Source of the DNA: an uncultured bacterium
Lineage (GTDB): Bacteria > Bacteroidota > Bacteroidia > Bacteroidales > Bacteroidaceae
Direction of reading: 5' to 3'
Assembly: GCA_905215345.1 (NCBI GenBank)
Contig: CAJMPR010000027.1
Span: forward strand, 1 to 49,154
DNA length: 49,154 nt
In this document: piece after piece, positions 7,513-14,947 of the stretch
Layout of the letters: every line of letters begins with the position of its first letter
How positions within the stretch are numbered: position 1 is the stretch's first letter
The notes under the pieces: generated by a model
Seen by the model: only the letters and a program-made list of their open reading frames with translations
What the model was told of the DNA's origin: nothing
The model's database searches: none
Program-made: the position numbers and the translations under genes

Positions 7513-8841
7513 ATGACGAAAATTAAACGATACTTTACCCACATCCGGACAAGGTTATTGACAGTATCATCGGCAAGACTATCTATCATATTACCGATAG
7601 CGTTGCTGACGATATTTCTGTCATTTTCTCCTTCCGCAACAATGCAGGCCACTGAAAGAGACAGCCTCAATACGTTTCAGTTTGTTTCCAAACGGGGTAT
7701 GTTCTACGTTCCCTACAAGGAAAACGGAGAAGAACTGGAACGGCTATTAGTTCTGATACGACAACATCAGAAAGATATTCTTGCGGGAAATATTCCCGTA
7801 TTCGTGAACGGCTTCTGCAATTCTGCACTTACTGACAGAGAGAACCTTCGCCTTGCCCGTGAGCGCAGTAACCGGATAAAAACGGAAATGATTCTGCGTG
7901 GCGGATTGCGTGAAGAATGCTTCCATACGACCAACGTCAGCGGACCTTATGGTGAACAACAAAATACCGTGATTGTACGCATAGTATTGCCGGAAAACAC
8001 AACAACATCCGGTTTGCAGGCTAAAAGTCAACTTGGCGATACTAAAGTAGAACTTGACGACGCTAAAGTAGAGGTTTACGATACTAATATAGACCTTTAC
8101 GACTCCCAAGTTGACCTTTCCAACCGTCATTCAGAGGGAAGCGAAGAATCTTCTTTCCCGACACCCGCAACTTACCCTTCCGTTCGCGGCTGGAGCATCG
8201 GTCTGAACCTCAGCGTCCCTTTCTTCTGGGGAGATATGCTCTCCATGTCTGCCGACAAGACCTACATCGGTTTCGGCGCGGGTATACAAGGAAGTTACCG
8301 CTTCTCCCGACTACTCGGTTTAACTCTTTCAGCAGACTATGCACGAGGAAAAACAGGAGCGCGGGATTATGCCTCCAACTATCAGCTTGCGCCATCCGGC
8401 ATGACACTCTATGCCGACGGAACGGACACCTCATTACCCTACGGAGAACTCTATTCAAAGATTTCAGTAGTAAATGCCGGTCTTGGTTTAGATATACATC
8501 TAAACCGGTTATTCAGCCGTTCGGCCGTTAGCAGCCGTTTTCAGGCCGTGCTGACACCTACCGTTTACGGGCAGTTCTTCAGCGCCGACGTATATAATAA
8601 AGTAAATAATACAAAGTTCTCTGACGGAACAACAAAACCTAACACTATATCCATAGGCTTAGGCGGAGCATTGAGCCTGCAATATCACCTTACTTCTTCA
8701 TTGGGAATACAATTGAAGAATAGTCTGATATGGATTACGGATAATCAATTCGACGGGGTCGTAACTCCTTACAATCATACGCGGCACAATGCAATGTGGC
8801 TTTCCCAGGCAGGTATCATCTGGTACTTCTTACATAAATAA
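7513..8841 (+). CDS. OmpA-like/outer-membrane beta-barrel protein (DUF3575-type architecture)
   Basis: 442 residues. A hydrophobic export segment lies at about 22-42. Residues about 50-160 resemble the periplasmic OmpA-like domain found in DUF3575 and fimbria-cluster proteins (VFVNGFCNSALTDRENLRLARERSNRIKTEMI). The C-terminal 220 residues are beta-rich with alternating hydrophobics and end in WYFLHK, consistent with an eight-strand barrel. Between them is a low-complexity linker with four 7-residue repeats (174-201: LGDTKVE, LDDAKVE, VYDTNID, LYDSQVD), followed by RHSEGSEESS, which looks like a translated intergenic repeat. It is probably co-transcribed with the lipoprotein gene 54 bases downstream and possibly controlled by the leader hairpins upstream. 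Similar proteins occur in type V fimbrial clusters, but no fimbrillin is obvious here. Confidence 0.65.
   Translation: MTKIKRYFTHIRTRLLTVSSARLSIILPIALLTIFLSFSPSATMQATERDSLNTFQFVSKRGMFYVPYKENGEELERLLVLIRQHQKDILAGNIPVFVNGFCNSALTDRENLRLARERSNRIKTEMILRGGLREECFHTTNVSGPYGEQQNTVIVRIVLPENTTTSGLQAKSQLGDTKVELDDAKVEVYDTNIDLYDSQVDLSNRHSEGSEESSFPTPATYPSVRGWSIGLNLSVPFFWGDMLSMSADKTYIGFGAGIQGSYRFSRLLGLTLSADYARGKTGARDYASNYQLAPSGMTLYADGTDTSLPYGELYSKISVVNAGLGLDIHLNRLFSRSAVSSRFQAVLTPTVYGQFFSADVYNKVNNTKFSDGTTKPNTISIGLGGALSLQYHLTSSLGIQLKNSLIWITDNQFDGVVTPYNHTRHNAMWLSQAGIIWYFLHK
8032..8115 (+). repeat. Four 21-bp in-frame repeats in a coding linker
   Basis: Units begin at 8032, 8053, 8074 and 8095. Each encodes a 7-residue acidic unit of the pattern [LV]xDxxV[ED] or similar. 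The third base and some residues have drifted, so this is an old duplication. Confidence 0.8.
8125..8151 (+). repeat. Copy of a CGTCATTC...GCGAAGAATCT intergenic-type repeat inside the CDS
   Basis: The string CGTCATTCAGAGGGAAGCGA followed by AGAATCT resembles the short repeat (CGTCATTC, then GAGCGAAGCGA, then AGAATCT) that I recall as common between genes in many bacterial genomes. Here it is in frame and reads RHSEGSEES. The recollection of the family is from general knowledge, not a search. Confidence 0.5.
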
Positions 8842-8895
8842 AGATACATAGTTAAATAGAAAAACAAAAACAGCAACAATACTCACAGATTTATT

Positions 8896-10716
8896 ATGAA
8901 AAAGAACTTAGCCTTACTGCTTACGGTCATTGTGACCCTAAGTGGTTGTATGAAAAAAGATTTAGACGAGATACGCAAAGAGCAGGTAACTCTTGCCGCA
9001 CGTATATCAACTCTTGAGAAATGGCAAGCATTGGTAAATGAAAACATCTCCAGCTTGCAGTCCATCATCAACGCGCAAAGCAATAGTGACTACGTGACAA
9101 GCGTTACTACACTTGCCGACGGTTCGGGTTATGTAATAAACTTTATGAAAAGCGGAGCCGTCACCATCAAAAATGGCGAACAGGGTATTGCCGGCGCTAC
9201 GCCCCAAATCAGCGCAAAAGAGGATGGCGGAATCTACTACTGGACTTTAAATGGCGATTATCTTCTTGTTGACGGCGACCGACTACGTGTCACCGGTGAA
9301 CAAGGAGCTACCGCCCCCACCCCCCAACTAAAGACAGGTAATGCGCTCAACTCAGAAACCGGGAGCTCAGCTTATGAACCCGATGCAACCTACCTTAGTG
9401 TGGACGACGGCATTACCTGGACTAAAGTAACAGGCCCTCAAGGTGATGCTATCTTTACGACGGGTGGTATCAATACCGACAGTGACGACTATATAGAGCT
9501 GACACTTGCTGACGGTACAACCAAGATACAGCTTCCCCGTTACAAGACAATCCAAATAGGTACGGATACGGAAAACACCAATACTGCCATTTCTCTTACC
9601 GAACTTGCAACGGATGTCCCTCTCAGCCTGCCCAGCGACCTCAAAGCAGACAGCTATACCGCTATCATGGCTCAAATCACCAGTGACCGAGGCACAAGTA
9701 CAGATATTAAAACCCGTGCCACTGTCCTTCCCTGGACGGTAAGTATAGAAAATCCGACATTTGACCCAAGCACGGGAAACTGCATGAATAACGCCAAAGT
9801 AACAGTAACCGCCCCCGCCGATATTGCTGACGGCGAAACCGCCATGCTCGAAGTGAGTATTGTGGGTACGGACGGCAGAAAAACAATAGCCACCCGTGCC
9901 TTGAAATACACCGCAGTAGTAAAAGTAGGTGACTTTTATTACAATGACGGTACTTTCTCTACCTCTCTTATCCCTTCCAAAACATGTATAGGAGTTATCT
10001 TTCATGTGGGTGACGTAGCAAAAGACGATGCAGTGTTAAGGGGAAAAATAGGTGATACATCTACCGGTAATCACGGGCTTGTGGTAGCATTGAAAGATGC
10101 CGGTAAAAGAGTTGCTTGGCAAACAGCCGACGTAAGCATTGGAAACGCCGGTCTTCCTGCTCCTTACGTCAGTATTCTCATCGGAAAAAGCGATGAGGAC
10201 CTGGACGGGAATCTGAATCTTATGTTGGGCTATAACAACACAGAAGTTATCAAAGAGTATAACAAAAATAATAGCGGTAGCCAAGTCACAGCCATGCAAT
10301 CCATAGAAGCTTACGCCGCTGCCCATACAGCTCCCGGCAATAGCAGCGATTGGTATCTCCCCTCTATTAAAGAGCTCTCACTTATATGTTCGGGAGTTAT
10401 AGACGGAAATATCTTGGACATTGGGTATGATATTCCTGCAAATACATCAAACAAAACCTTAATTGAAGGAAAGTTTGATATATTAAACAACAATACAGCC
10501 AACGTAGCCGAAGACTTTTCCATGCGCAACGATGATCCTTCCAATAACTACTTAGGTTATTGGGCCAGTTCAGAAGCTCCTGAAAAGCATTCTCCAAATC
10601 CCACCCAAAATTATTTCAATCGTGCATGGTATGGTGACTTTCGTGACAGTGACATAATGCAAACATACAAAAACGACGATGATCGTCTTTGTATCAGGGC
10701 AATTCTTGCCTTTTAA
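8896..10716 (+). CDS. DUF4988 lipoprotein with collagen-like GEQG segments and a C-terminal Lcl/DUF1566-like domain
   Basis: 606-residue lipoprotein with lipobox LSGC (Cys18). Residues about 20-60 are a predicted coiled coil (MKKDLDEIRKEQVTLAARISTLEKWQ), typical of DUF4988. It is followed by TLADGSGYVINFMKSGAVTIKNGEQG, a second GEQGAT segment and a TGPQGD segment. Residues about 215-340 look like Ig-type beta domains. Residues about 345-606 resemble the Lcl/DUF1566 family found in fimbrillin-like surface proteins: WYLPSIKELSLICSG, GYWASSEAPE and RLCIRAILAF at the end. It is likely displayed at the cell surface. It follows the outer-membrane protein gene by 54 bases and ends before a bidirectional hairpin. 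A ligand cannot be named. Confidence 0.75.
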   Translation: MKKNLALLLTVIVTLSGCMKKDLDEIRKEQVTLAARISTLEKWQALVNENISSLQSIINAQSNSDYVTSVTTLADGSGYVINFMKSGAVTIKNGEQGIAGATPQISAKEDGGIYYWTLNGDYLLVDGDRLRVTGEQGATAPTPQLKTGNALNSETGSSAYEPDATYLSVDDGITWTKVTGPQGDAIFTTGGINTDSDDYIELTLADGTTKIQLPRYKTIQIGTDTENTNTAISLTELATDVPLSLPSDLKADSYTAIMAQITSDRGTSTDIKTRATVLPWTVSIENPTFDPSTGNCMNNAKVTVTAPADIADGETAMLEVSIVGTDGRKTIATRALKYTAVVKVGDFYYNDGTFSTSLIPSKTCIGVIFHVGDVAKDDAVLRGKIGDTSTGNHGLVVALKDAGKRVAWQTADVSIGNAGLPAPYVSILIGKSDEDLDGNLNLMLGYNNTEVIKEYNKNNSGSQVTAMQSIEAYAAAHTAPGNSSDWYLPSIKELSLICSGVIDGNILDIGYDIPANTSNKTLIEGKFDILNNNTANVAEDFSMRNDDPSNNYLGYWASSEAPEKHSPNPTQNYFNRAWYGDFRDSDIMQTYKNDDDRLCIRAILAF

Positions 10717-10778
10717 TACCTTATATATAATAAAACCAAGTTTTCGTATCAAAGGAAATATGGACCTGCTACTATAAA

Positions 10779-10814
10779 CAAGAAAGGCTGAATTTGCAAA
10801 TTCAGCCTTTCTTG
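10779..10814. terminator. Perfect 17-bp hairpin between convergent genes
   Basis: Arms 10779-10795 and 10798-10814 pair perfectly with only GC between them. The hairpin sits between the DUF4988 lipoprotein gene (+) and gcvT (-) and probably ends transcription from both. The T tract is short and lies mostly inside the stem. Confidence 0.75.
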
Positions 10815-10840
10815 CATCAAATAAATTAGGTATCTTTATT

Positions 10841-11938
10841 TCATAACGCAGTTTTCCCCCGAAACGGTGGCCGTACCACAACTGCTTTCAGCTTGCGCCC
10901 ACGCATGTCGATACAAATCTCCGTACCGACCTTACTATATTCAGGCTTCACATACCCCATACCGATACCGATTTTACGGGTAGGCGACATTGTGCCCGAA
11001 GTAACCACGCCAATGGGAGTACCTTCCGTACTCTGTAATTCATAGCCATGACGGGGAATACCACGATCTACCATTTCAAAGCCCACTAATTTACGTACCG
11101 TACCTTCCGCTTTCTGCTTCTCAAGCATCAAACGATTGGTAAAGTTCTTGCCATCAGCAAATTTGGTAATCCAACCCAAGCCGGCTTCAATGGGAGAAGT
11201 GGTATCATCCAAGTCATTGCCATACAGACAGAAGCCCATTTCCAAGCGCAATGTATCGCGTGCCCCCAGACCGATAGGTTTGATGCCATACTCAGCTCCT
11301 GCCTCAAACACTGCATTCCATATCTTCATGGCTGCTTCCGGATAGAAATAGAGTTCAAAACCACCCGCACCGGTATAACCTGTATTGGAAATGATAACAT
11401 CCTGTTCACCGGCAAACTCGCCATGCGTAAAGGTATAATACGGAAGTGCGGAAAGCTCAATGGATGTCAACTTCTGCAATGCAAGAATAGCCTTCGGTCC
11501 TTGAACGGCAAGCTGCGCCATGTGGTCGGAAGCATTCTCCAATTCAGCCCCTTCGGTGTTATGGGACACGCACCAGTCCCAGTCTTTCTCTATATTGGAA
11601 GCATTGACCACGAGCAAATATTTCTCCGTTTCATAGTGATAGACCAGCAAATCGTCTACAATACCGCCATCTTCATTGGGGAAACAGGTATATTGCACCT
11701 TGCCGGGGCTAAGGGTAGCCACATTATTGGAAGTTACTTTCTGCAAAAAGTCCAAAGCATGCGGACCTTTTACCCAAAACTCGCCCATATGGGAAACGTC
11801 GAATACGCCGACACCTTGACAAACCGTTAAATGTTCGTCAATGATACCGGAATACTCAATAGGCATATTATATCCCGCAAATTCGTGCATCTTGGCACCC
11901 AGCGAGATGTGTGTTTCTGTAAACGGAGTGGATTTCAT
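10841..11938 (-). CDS. gcvT: Aminomethyltransferase, glycine cleavage T protein
   Basis: 365 residues. It transfers the methylene group from aminomethylated H protein to tetrahydrofolate, releasing ammonia, in the cytosolic glycine cleavage system. The family hallmarks are present: HISLGAKMHEFAGYNMPIEY at the N-terminus, GVFDVSHMGEFWVKGP, QYTCFPNEDGGIVDDLLVY with the folate-contacting aspartate, SNTGYTGAGGFELY, LGARDTLRLEMG and a C-terminal SGTMSPTRKIGIGMGYV. The length is normal. It lies 36 bases downstream of pepT on the same strand and is probably co-transcribed with it. Other glycine cleavage genes are not in the window. Confidence 0.96.
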   Translation of the reverse strand: MKSTPFTETHISLGAKMHEFAGYNMPIEYSGIIDEHLTVCQGVGVFDVSHMGEFWVKGPHALDFLQKVTSNNVATLSPGKVQYTCFPNEDGGIVDDLLVYHYETEKYLLVVNASNIEKDWDWCVSHNTEGAELENASDHMAQLAVQGPKAILALQKLTSIELSALPYYTFTHGEFAGEQDVIISNTGYTGAGGFELYFYPEAAMKIWNAVFEAGAEYGIKPIGLGARDTLRLEMGFCLYGNDLDDTTSPIEAGLGWITKFADGKNFTNRLMLEKQKAEGTVRKLVGFEMVDRGIPRHGYELQSTEGTPIGVVTSGTMSPTRKIGIGMGYVKPEYSKVGTEICIDMRGRKLKAVVVRPPFRGKTAL

Positions 11939-11946
11939 AAAAACAG

Positions 11947-11974
11947 GTATTAAATATTAGGTATTGAATATTAA
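11947..11974. repeat. Two 14-bp direct repeats between pepT and gcvT
   Basis: GTATTAAATATTAG (11947-11960) is followed directly by GTATTGAATATTAA (11961-11974), filling most of the spacer. It resembles the heptamer-type repeats seen at 13206-13282. Confidence 0.6.
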
Positions 11975-13198
11975 TTATTTCGTTGCTACCAATTCGGCAA
12001 TCTTCACAATGACGTTCATTGCTTTCTCCATATTCTGGACAGGCACGAACTCATAACGACCATGGAAGTTCAAACCACCGGCAAAAATATTGGGACAGGG
12101 CAATCCCTTGAAAGACAACTGCGCACCGTCCGTTCCTCCACGAATTGCTTTTACATGGGGTTCAACACCGACAGCTTTCATCGCCTCAAAAGCAATGTCG
12201 ATAATGTGCATCACCGGCTCAATCTTTTCACGCATGTTATAGTATTGATCGCGAAGTTCGAGCACAGCAGTACCTTCTCCATATTCTTCATTAATTTTCC
12301 GGACAAGACGTTCCACTTCTTTCTTCCGGTTCTCAAAACGCTCACGGTCATGGTCGCGGATAATATAAGAAACGGTAGTCTGCTCCACTTCTCCGGTAAT
12401 ACCGATGAGGTGATAGAAACCTTCATAGCCCTCGGTATGTTCCGGAGCTTCATTAGCGGGAAGCATGGAGATAAAGCGGTTTGCCACACGAAGGGAGTTA
12501 ATCATCTTATTCTTGGCATATCCGGGATGCACGTTACGTCCTTTGAAAAGAATCTTGGCAGAAGCTGCATTGAAGTTCTCAAACTCCAACTCCCCTACTT
12601 CACCGCCATCCATGGTATAAGCCCATTCGCAACCAAACTTCTCAACATCAAACTTATGTGCTCCCAAACCAATTTCTTCATCGGGATTAAAGCCGATGCG
12701 TATCTTACCATGTTTAATCTCAGGATGCTCTTTCAAGTAAGCAATGGCCGAAACAATCTCAGCAATACCGGCCTTATCATCGGCACCCAGTAAGGTCTTT
12801 CCGTTGGTAACAATCAGGTCTTCTCCTTTGTGGTCAAGCAGTTCGGGGAATTGAGCAGGAGAAAGCACCACTTTCTCGTCTGCACAAAGCACGATGTCCT
12901 TGCCATCATAGTTCTGTACAATACGCGGAGAAACATCCTTGCCGCTCATATCCGGACTTGTATCCATATGAGCTATGAACCCGATGGTAGGCACCGGTTT
13001 ATCAATGTTGGCAGGCAGAGTGGCAAATAGGTAGCCGTTGTCATCCAACGTTATTTCTTCCAGCCCCAAGGACTCTAATTCTTCTTTCAGATACTTGGCA
13101 AACACCATTTGCCCCGGAGTACTCGGTGTTACTCCGCTCTCTTCATTCGATTGCGTATCGAAGCTTACATACTTTAAAAAACGTTCTACTAAAGTCAT
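11975..13198 (-). CDS. pepT: Peptidase T (tripeptide aminopeptidase)
   Basis: 407-residue cytosolic dizinc M20 aminopeptidase that removes the N-terminal residue from tripeptides. Metal-site motifs are present in order: GFIAHMDTSPD (His, Asp), LLGADDKAGIAEIVSA (bridging Asp), NPDEEIGLGAHKFD (catalytic and metal Glu), YTMDGGEVGELEFENFNAA, and a C-terminal RGGTDGAQLSFKGLPCPNIFAGG followed by the histidine of NFHGRYE. Length matches the family. It is the first gene of a likely pepT-gcvT unit. No clear TAnnTTTG promoter was found; its upstream region is the 28-bp-arm heptamer palindrome at 13206-13282. Confidence 0.96.
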   Translation of the reverse strand: MTLVERFLKYVSFDTQSNEESGVTPSTPGQMVFAKYLKEELESLGLEEITLDDNGYLFATLPANIDKPVPTIGFIAHMDTSPDMSGKDVSPRIVQNYDGKDIVLCADEKVVLSPAQFPELLDHKGEDLIVTNGKTLLGADDKAGIAEIVSAIAYLKEHPEIKHGKIRIGFNPDEEIGLGAHKFDVEKFGCEWAYTMDGGEVGELEFENFNAASAKILFKGRNVHPGYAKNKMINSLRVANRFISMLPANEAPEHTEGYEGFYHLIGITGEVEQTTVSYIIRDHDRERFENRKKEVERLVRKINEEYGEGTAVLELRDQYYNMREKIEPVMHIIDIAFEAMKAVGVEPHVKAIRGGTDGAQLSFKGLPCPNIFAGGLNFHGRYEFVPVQNMEKAMNVIVKIAELVATK

Positions 13199-13205
13199 AC
13201 TATTT

Positions 13206-13282
13206 AGTGATTAACGATTAGTGATTAGTGATTAGTTTTTGGGGCAACTCCACCAATCACTAATCATTAAACACTAATCACT
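13206..13282. repeat. Heptamer-repeat palindrome upstream of pepT
   Basis: The left arm has four 7-bp units (AGTGATT, AACGATT, AGTGATT, AGTGATT; 13206-13233) and the right arm four inverse units (AATCACT, AATCATT, AAACACT, AATCACT; 13255-13282), around a 21-base centre. The whole could fold as one long A/T-rich hairpin. Confidence 0.8.
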
Positions 13283-13303
13283 GTTTATATTGCCGTAAAG
13301 TTA

Positions 13304-13346
13304 AAAAAAGGGGCGTGAATTGCCAAGCAATTCACGCCCCTTTTTT
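13304..13346 (-). terminator. Strong intrinsic terminator after the PurF-like gene
   Basis: 14-bp GC-rich stem core (GGGGCGTGAATTGC paired with its complement) extended by A/T pairs. On the minus strand it is followed by a run of seven T. It begins 24 bases after the stop codon at 13371. Confidence 0.93.
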
Positions 13347-13370
13347 ATGACGCAACAATTAAATTGTCAA

Positions 13371-14780
13371 TCAAAAGTGACTGCTACCGTCAAAACAATG
13401 CGTACACAGTTTACATTTAGGCAGTCCGATAGCCTCAACCAGTGTTTCCAACGTATTGAACTTTAAAGATGAAAGCCCGAAACGGTCACGGATAACCTCT
13501 ACCATTTTCTCATATTCCGGTGAACCGGTAGTGGCATATTTATCGAGATTCTTATTCTCATCTCCTTCCAACTCCTTAATAACACGACGGGTTATCAGTT
13601 CCAAATCTCCCTTGGAAGCAGTAAAGCCTACAAAAGGACAACTGTATATCAATGGCGGACAAGCAATACGGATATGTATTTCTTTCGCACCACATTCGTA
13701 TAATACCTTCACATTATCACGCAACTGAGTACCGCGCACAATAGAATCATCACAAAACAGCAAACGCTTACCATTCAGCATCGCACGATTGGGAATAAGT
13801 TTCATCTTCGCCACCAGTGAACGCAGTTCTTGTTTGCTGGGAGTAAAACTACGCGGCCAGGTGGGAGTATATTTGGAAATTGCCCGGTGATAGGGCACTC
13901 CTTTGCCTTCAGCGTAACCCAATGCCATACCAACACCGGAATCAGGAATACCACAAGCACAATCCACTTCCGAATCATCTGTTTCTCCCATCTTATATCC
14001 GGAAGTAAAACGAGCCTCCTCTACGTTCTTTCCTTCATAACAAGAAGTAGGAAAACCATAATATACCCATAAGAATGAACATATCTGCATTTCTTCATCC
14101 GGCTTACGCAACTGTTCTACTCCATCGGCACGTAAACGAACAATTTCACCGGGACCAAGATAACGGTCTATTTCGTAGTCCAGATTCGGGAAACTGCTTG
14201 ATTCGCTTGTTGCAGCATATGCGCCCTCTTTCTTACCAATTACCACCGGGGTACGTCCCCACTTGTCACGGGCGGCAATGATGCCGTCCTCTGTAAGCAA
14301 CAACATGGAGCAAGAGCCTTTGATGTGTTTATACACATTTTCAATGCCTTCTACAAAGGTACGCCCTTGAATAAGAAGTAAAGCAATAAGTTCTGTTTGA
14401 TTGGTTTTGCCCGAACTCAATTCGGCAAAATGCATATTCTGAGCAAGTAATTCGGTTTCAAGTTCCTCCAGATTAACAATCCTTGCTACCGTTACTATGG
14501 CAAAACGACCGAGGTGGGAATTTAAAATAAGAGGTTGAGGGTCTGTGTCACTGATTATTCCGATACCTGAGTTTCCTTTAAACTTATCCAGTTCATCTTC
14601 AAACTTCGTACGAAAGTAGGTACTTTCCAAATTGTGTATAGAACGGGTAAATACTGCCTTTTCTTCATCGTAAGTAGCTAAACCGCCTCGTTTTGTCCCT
14701 AAGTGCGAATTATAATCTGTGCCGTAAAACAAATCAGCCACGCAACTCGCCTTGGCGACTGTTCCGAAAAAACCTCCCAT
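13371..14780 (-). CDS. PurF-family amidophosphoribosyltransferase homologue lacking the glutaminase active site
   Basis: 469 residues with the PurF layout. The N-terminal class II glutamine amidotransferase domain is degenerate. The protein starts MGGFFG where PurF has MCGIxG, so the catalytic cysteine is a glycine. The usual GHxRYST and HNG oxyanion motifs also read differently (GIGIISD and VARIVN). The phosphoribosyltransferase domain looks intact, with VDCACGIPDSGVGMALGYA and the PRPP loop LLFCDDSIVRGTQ. Four cysteines match the positions of the Fe-S ligands of B. subtilis-type PurF: ICSFLW, YSCPFVGF and CKLCTHC. The start is fixed by an in-frame TAA two codons upstream, so no longer form with a Cys exists. 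It may use free ammonia, another amidotransferase or another nucleophile. It is probably a paralogue of the true PurF. Confidence 0.88.
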   Translation of the reverse strand: MGGFFGTVAKASCVADLFYGTDYNSHLGTKRGGLATYDEEKAVFTRSIHNLESTYFRTKFEDELDKFKGNSGIGIISDTDPQPLILNSHLGRFAIVTVARIVNLEELETELLAQNMHFAELSSGKTNQTELIALLLIQGRTFVEGIENVYKHIKGSCSMLLLTEDGIIAARDKWGRTPVVIGKKEGAYAATSESSSFPNLDYEIDRYLGPGEIVRLRADGVEQLRKPDEEMQICSFLWVYYGFPTSCYEGKNVEEARFTSGYKMGETDDSEVDCACGIPDSGVGMALGYAEGKGVPYHRAISKYTPTWPRSFTPSKQELRSLVAKMKLIPNRAMLNGKRLLFCDDSIVRGTQLRDNVKVLYECGAKEIHIRIACPPLIYSCPFVGFTASKGDLELITRRVIKELEGDENKNLDKYATTGSPEYEKMVEVIRDRFGLSSLKFNTLETLVEAIGLPKCKLCTHCFDGSSHF

Positions 14781-14818
14781 ATATTATCTTTGTTATTGAT
14801 TATTTGACTTAACGGATG

Positions 14819-14826
14819 CAAAGGTA
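14819..14826 (-). promoter_or_regulatory. -7 element for the PurF-like gene
   Basis: TACCTTTG on the minus strand, 38 bases before the ATG at 14780. The -33 element is unclear. Confidence 0.65.
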
Positions 14827-14947
14827 CAAAGAAGTTTTATTGTTCACGTTATTTTATAAAAATACAATTTTTAAAAAAGCTTATTTTCTCCAATGGACTC
14901 GAACCCTCCAATAGATAAATTGTTTTATTTTGCGAAAAATAGTCTTT

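Noticed and set aside
7332..7670. 112-codon minus-strand frame across the leader hairpins
   Set aside because: It overlaps the start of the supported + gene and runs through the inverted repeats. The protein is an accident of the palindrome.
9367..10005. 212-codon open frame opposite the DUF4988 lipoprotein gene
   Set aside because: Antisense to a supported gene, low-complexity Cys/Gly/Tyr-rich product, no start context.
13206..13282. CRISPR-like array
   Set aside because: Units are 7 bp, contiguous and inverted in the second half, with no spacers and no cas genes.
14891..14916. tRNA fragment suggested by GGACTCGAACCCTCCA upstream of the MFS gene
   Set aside because: Only a T-arm-like string is present; no acceptor, D or anticodon arm pairs around it. 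It could be a remnant of a tRNA 3' end but this cannot be supported.
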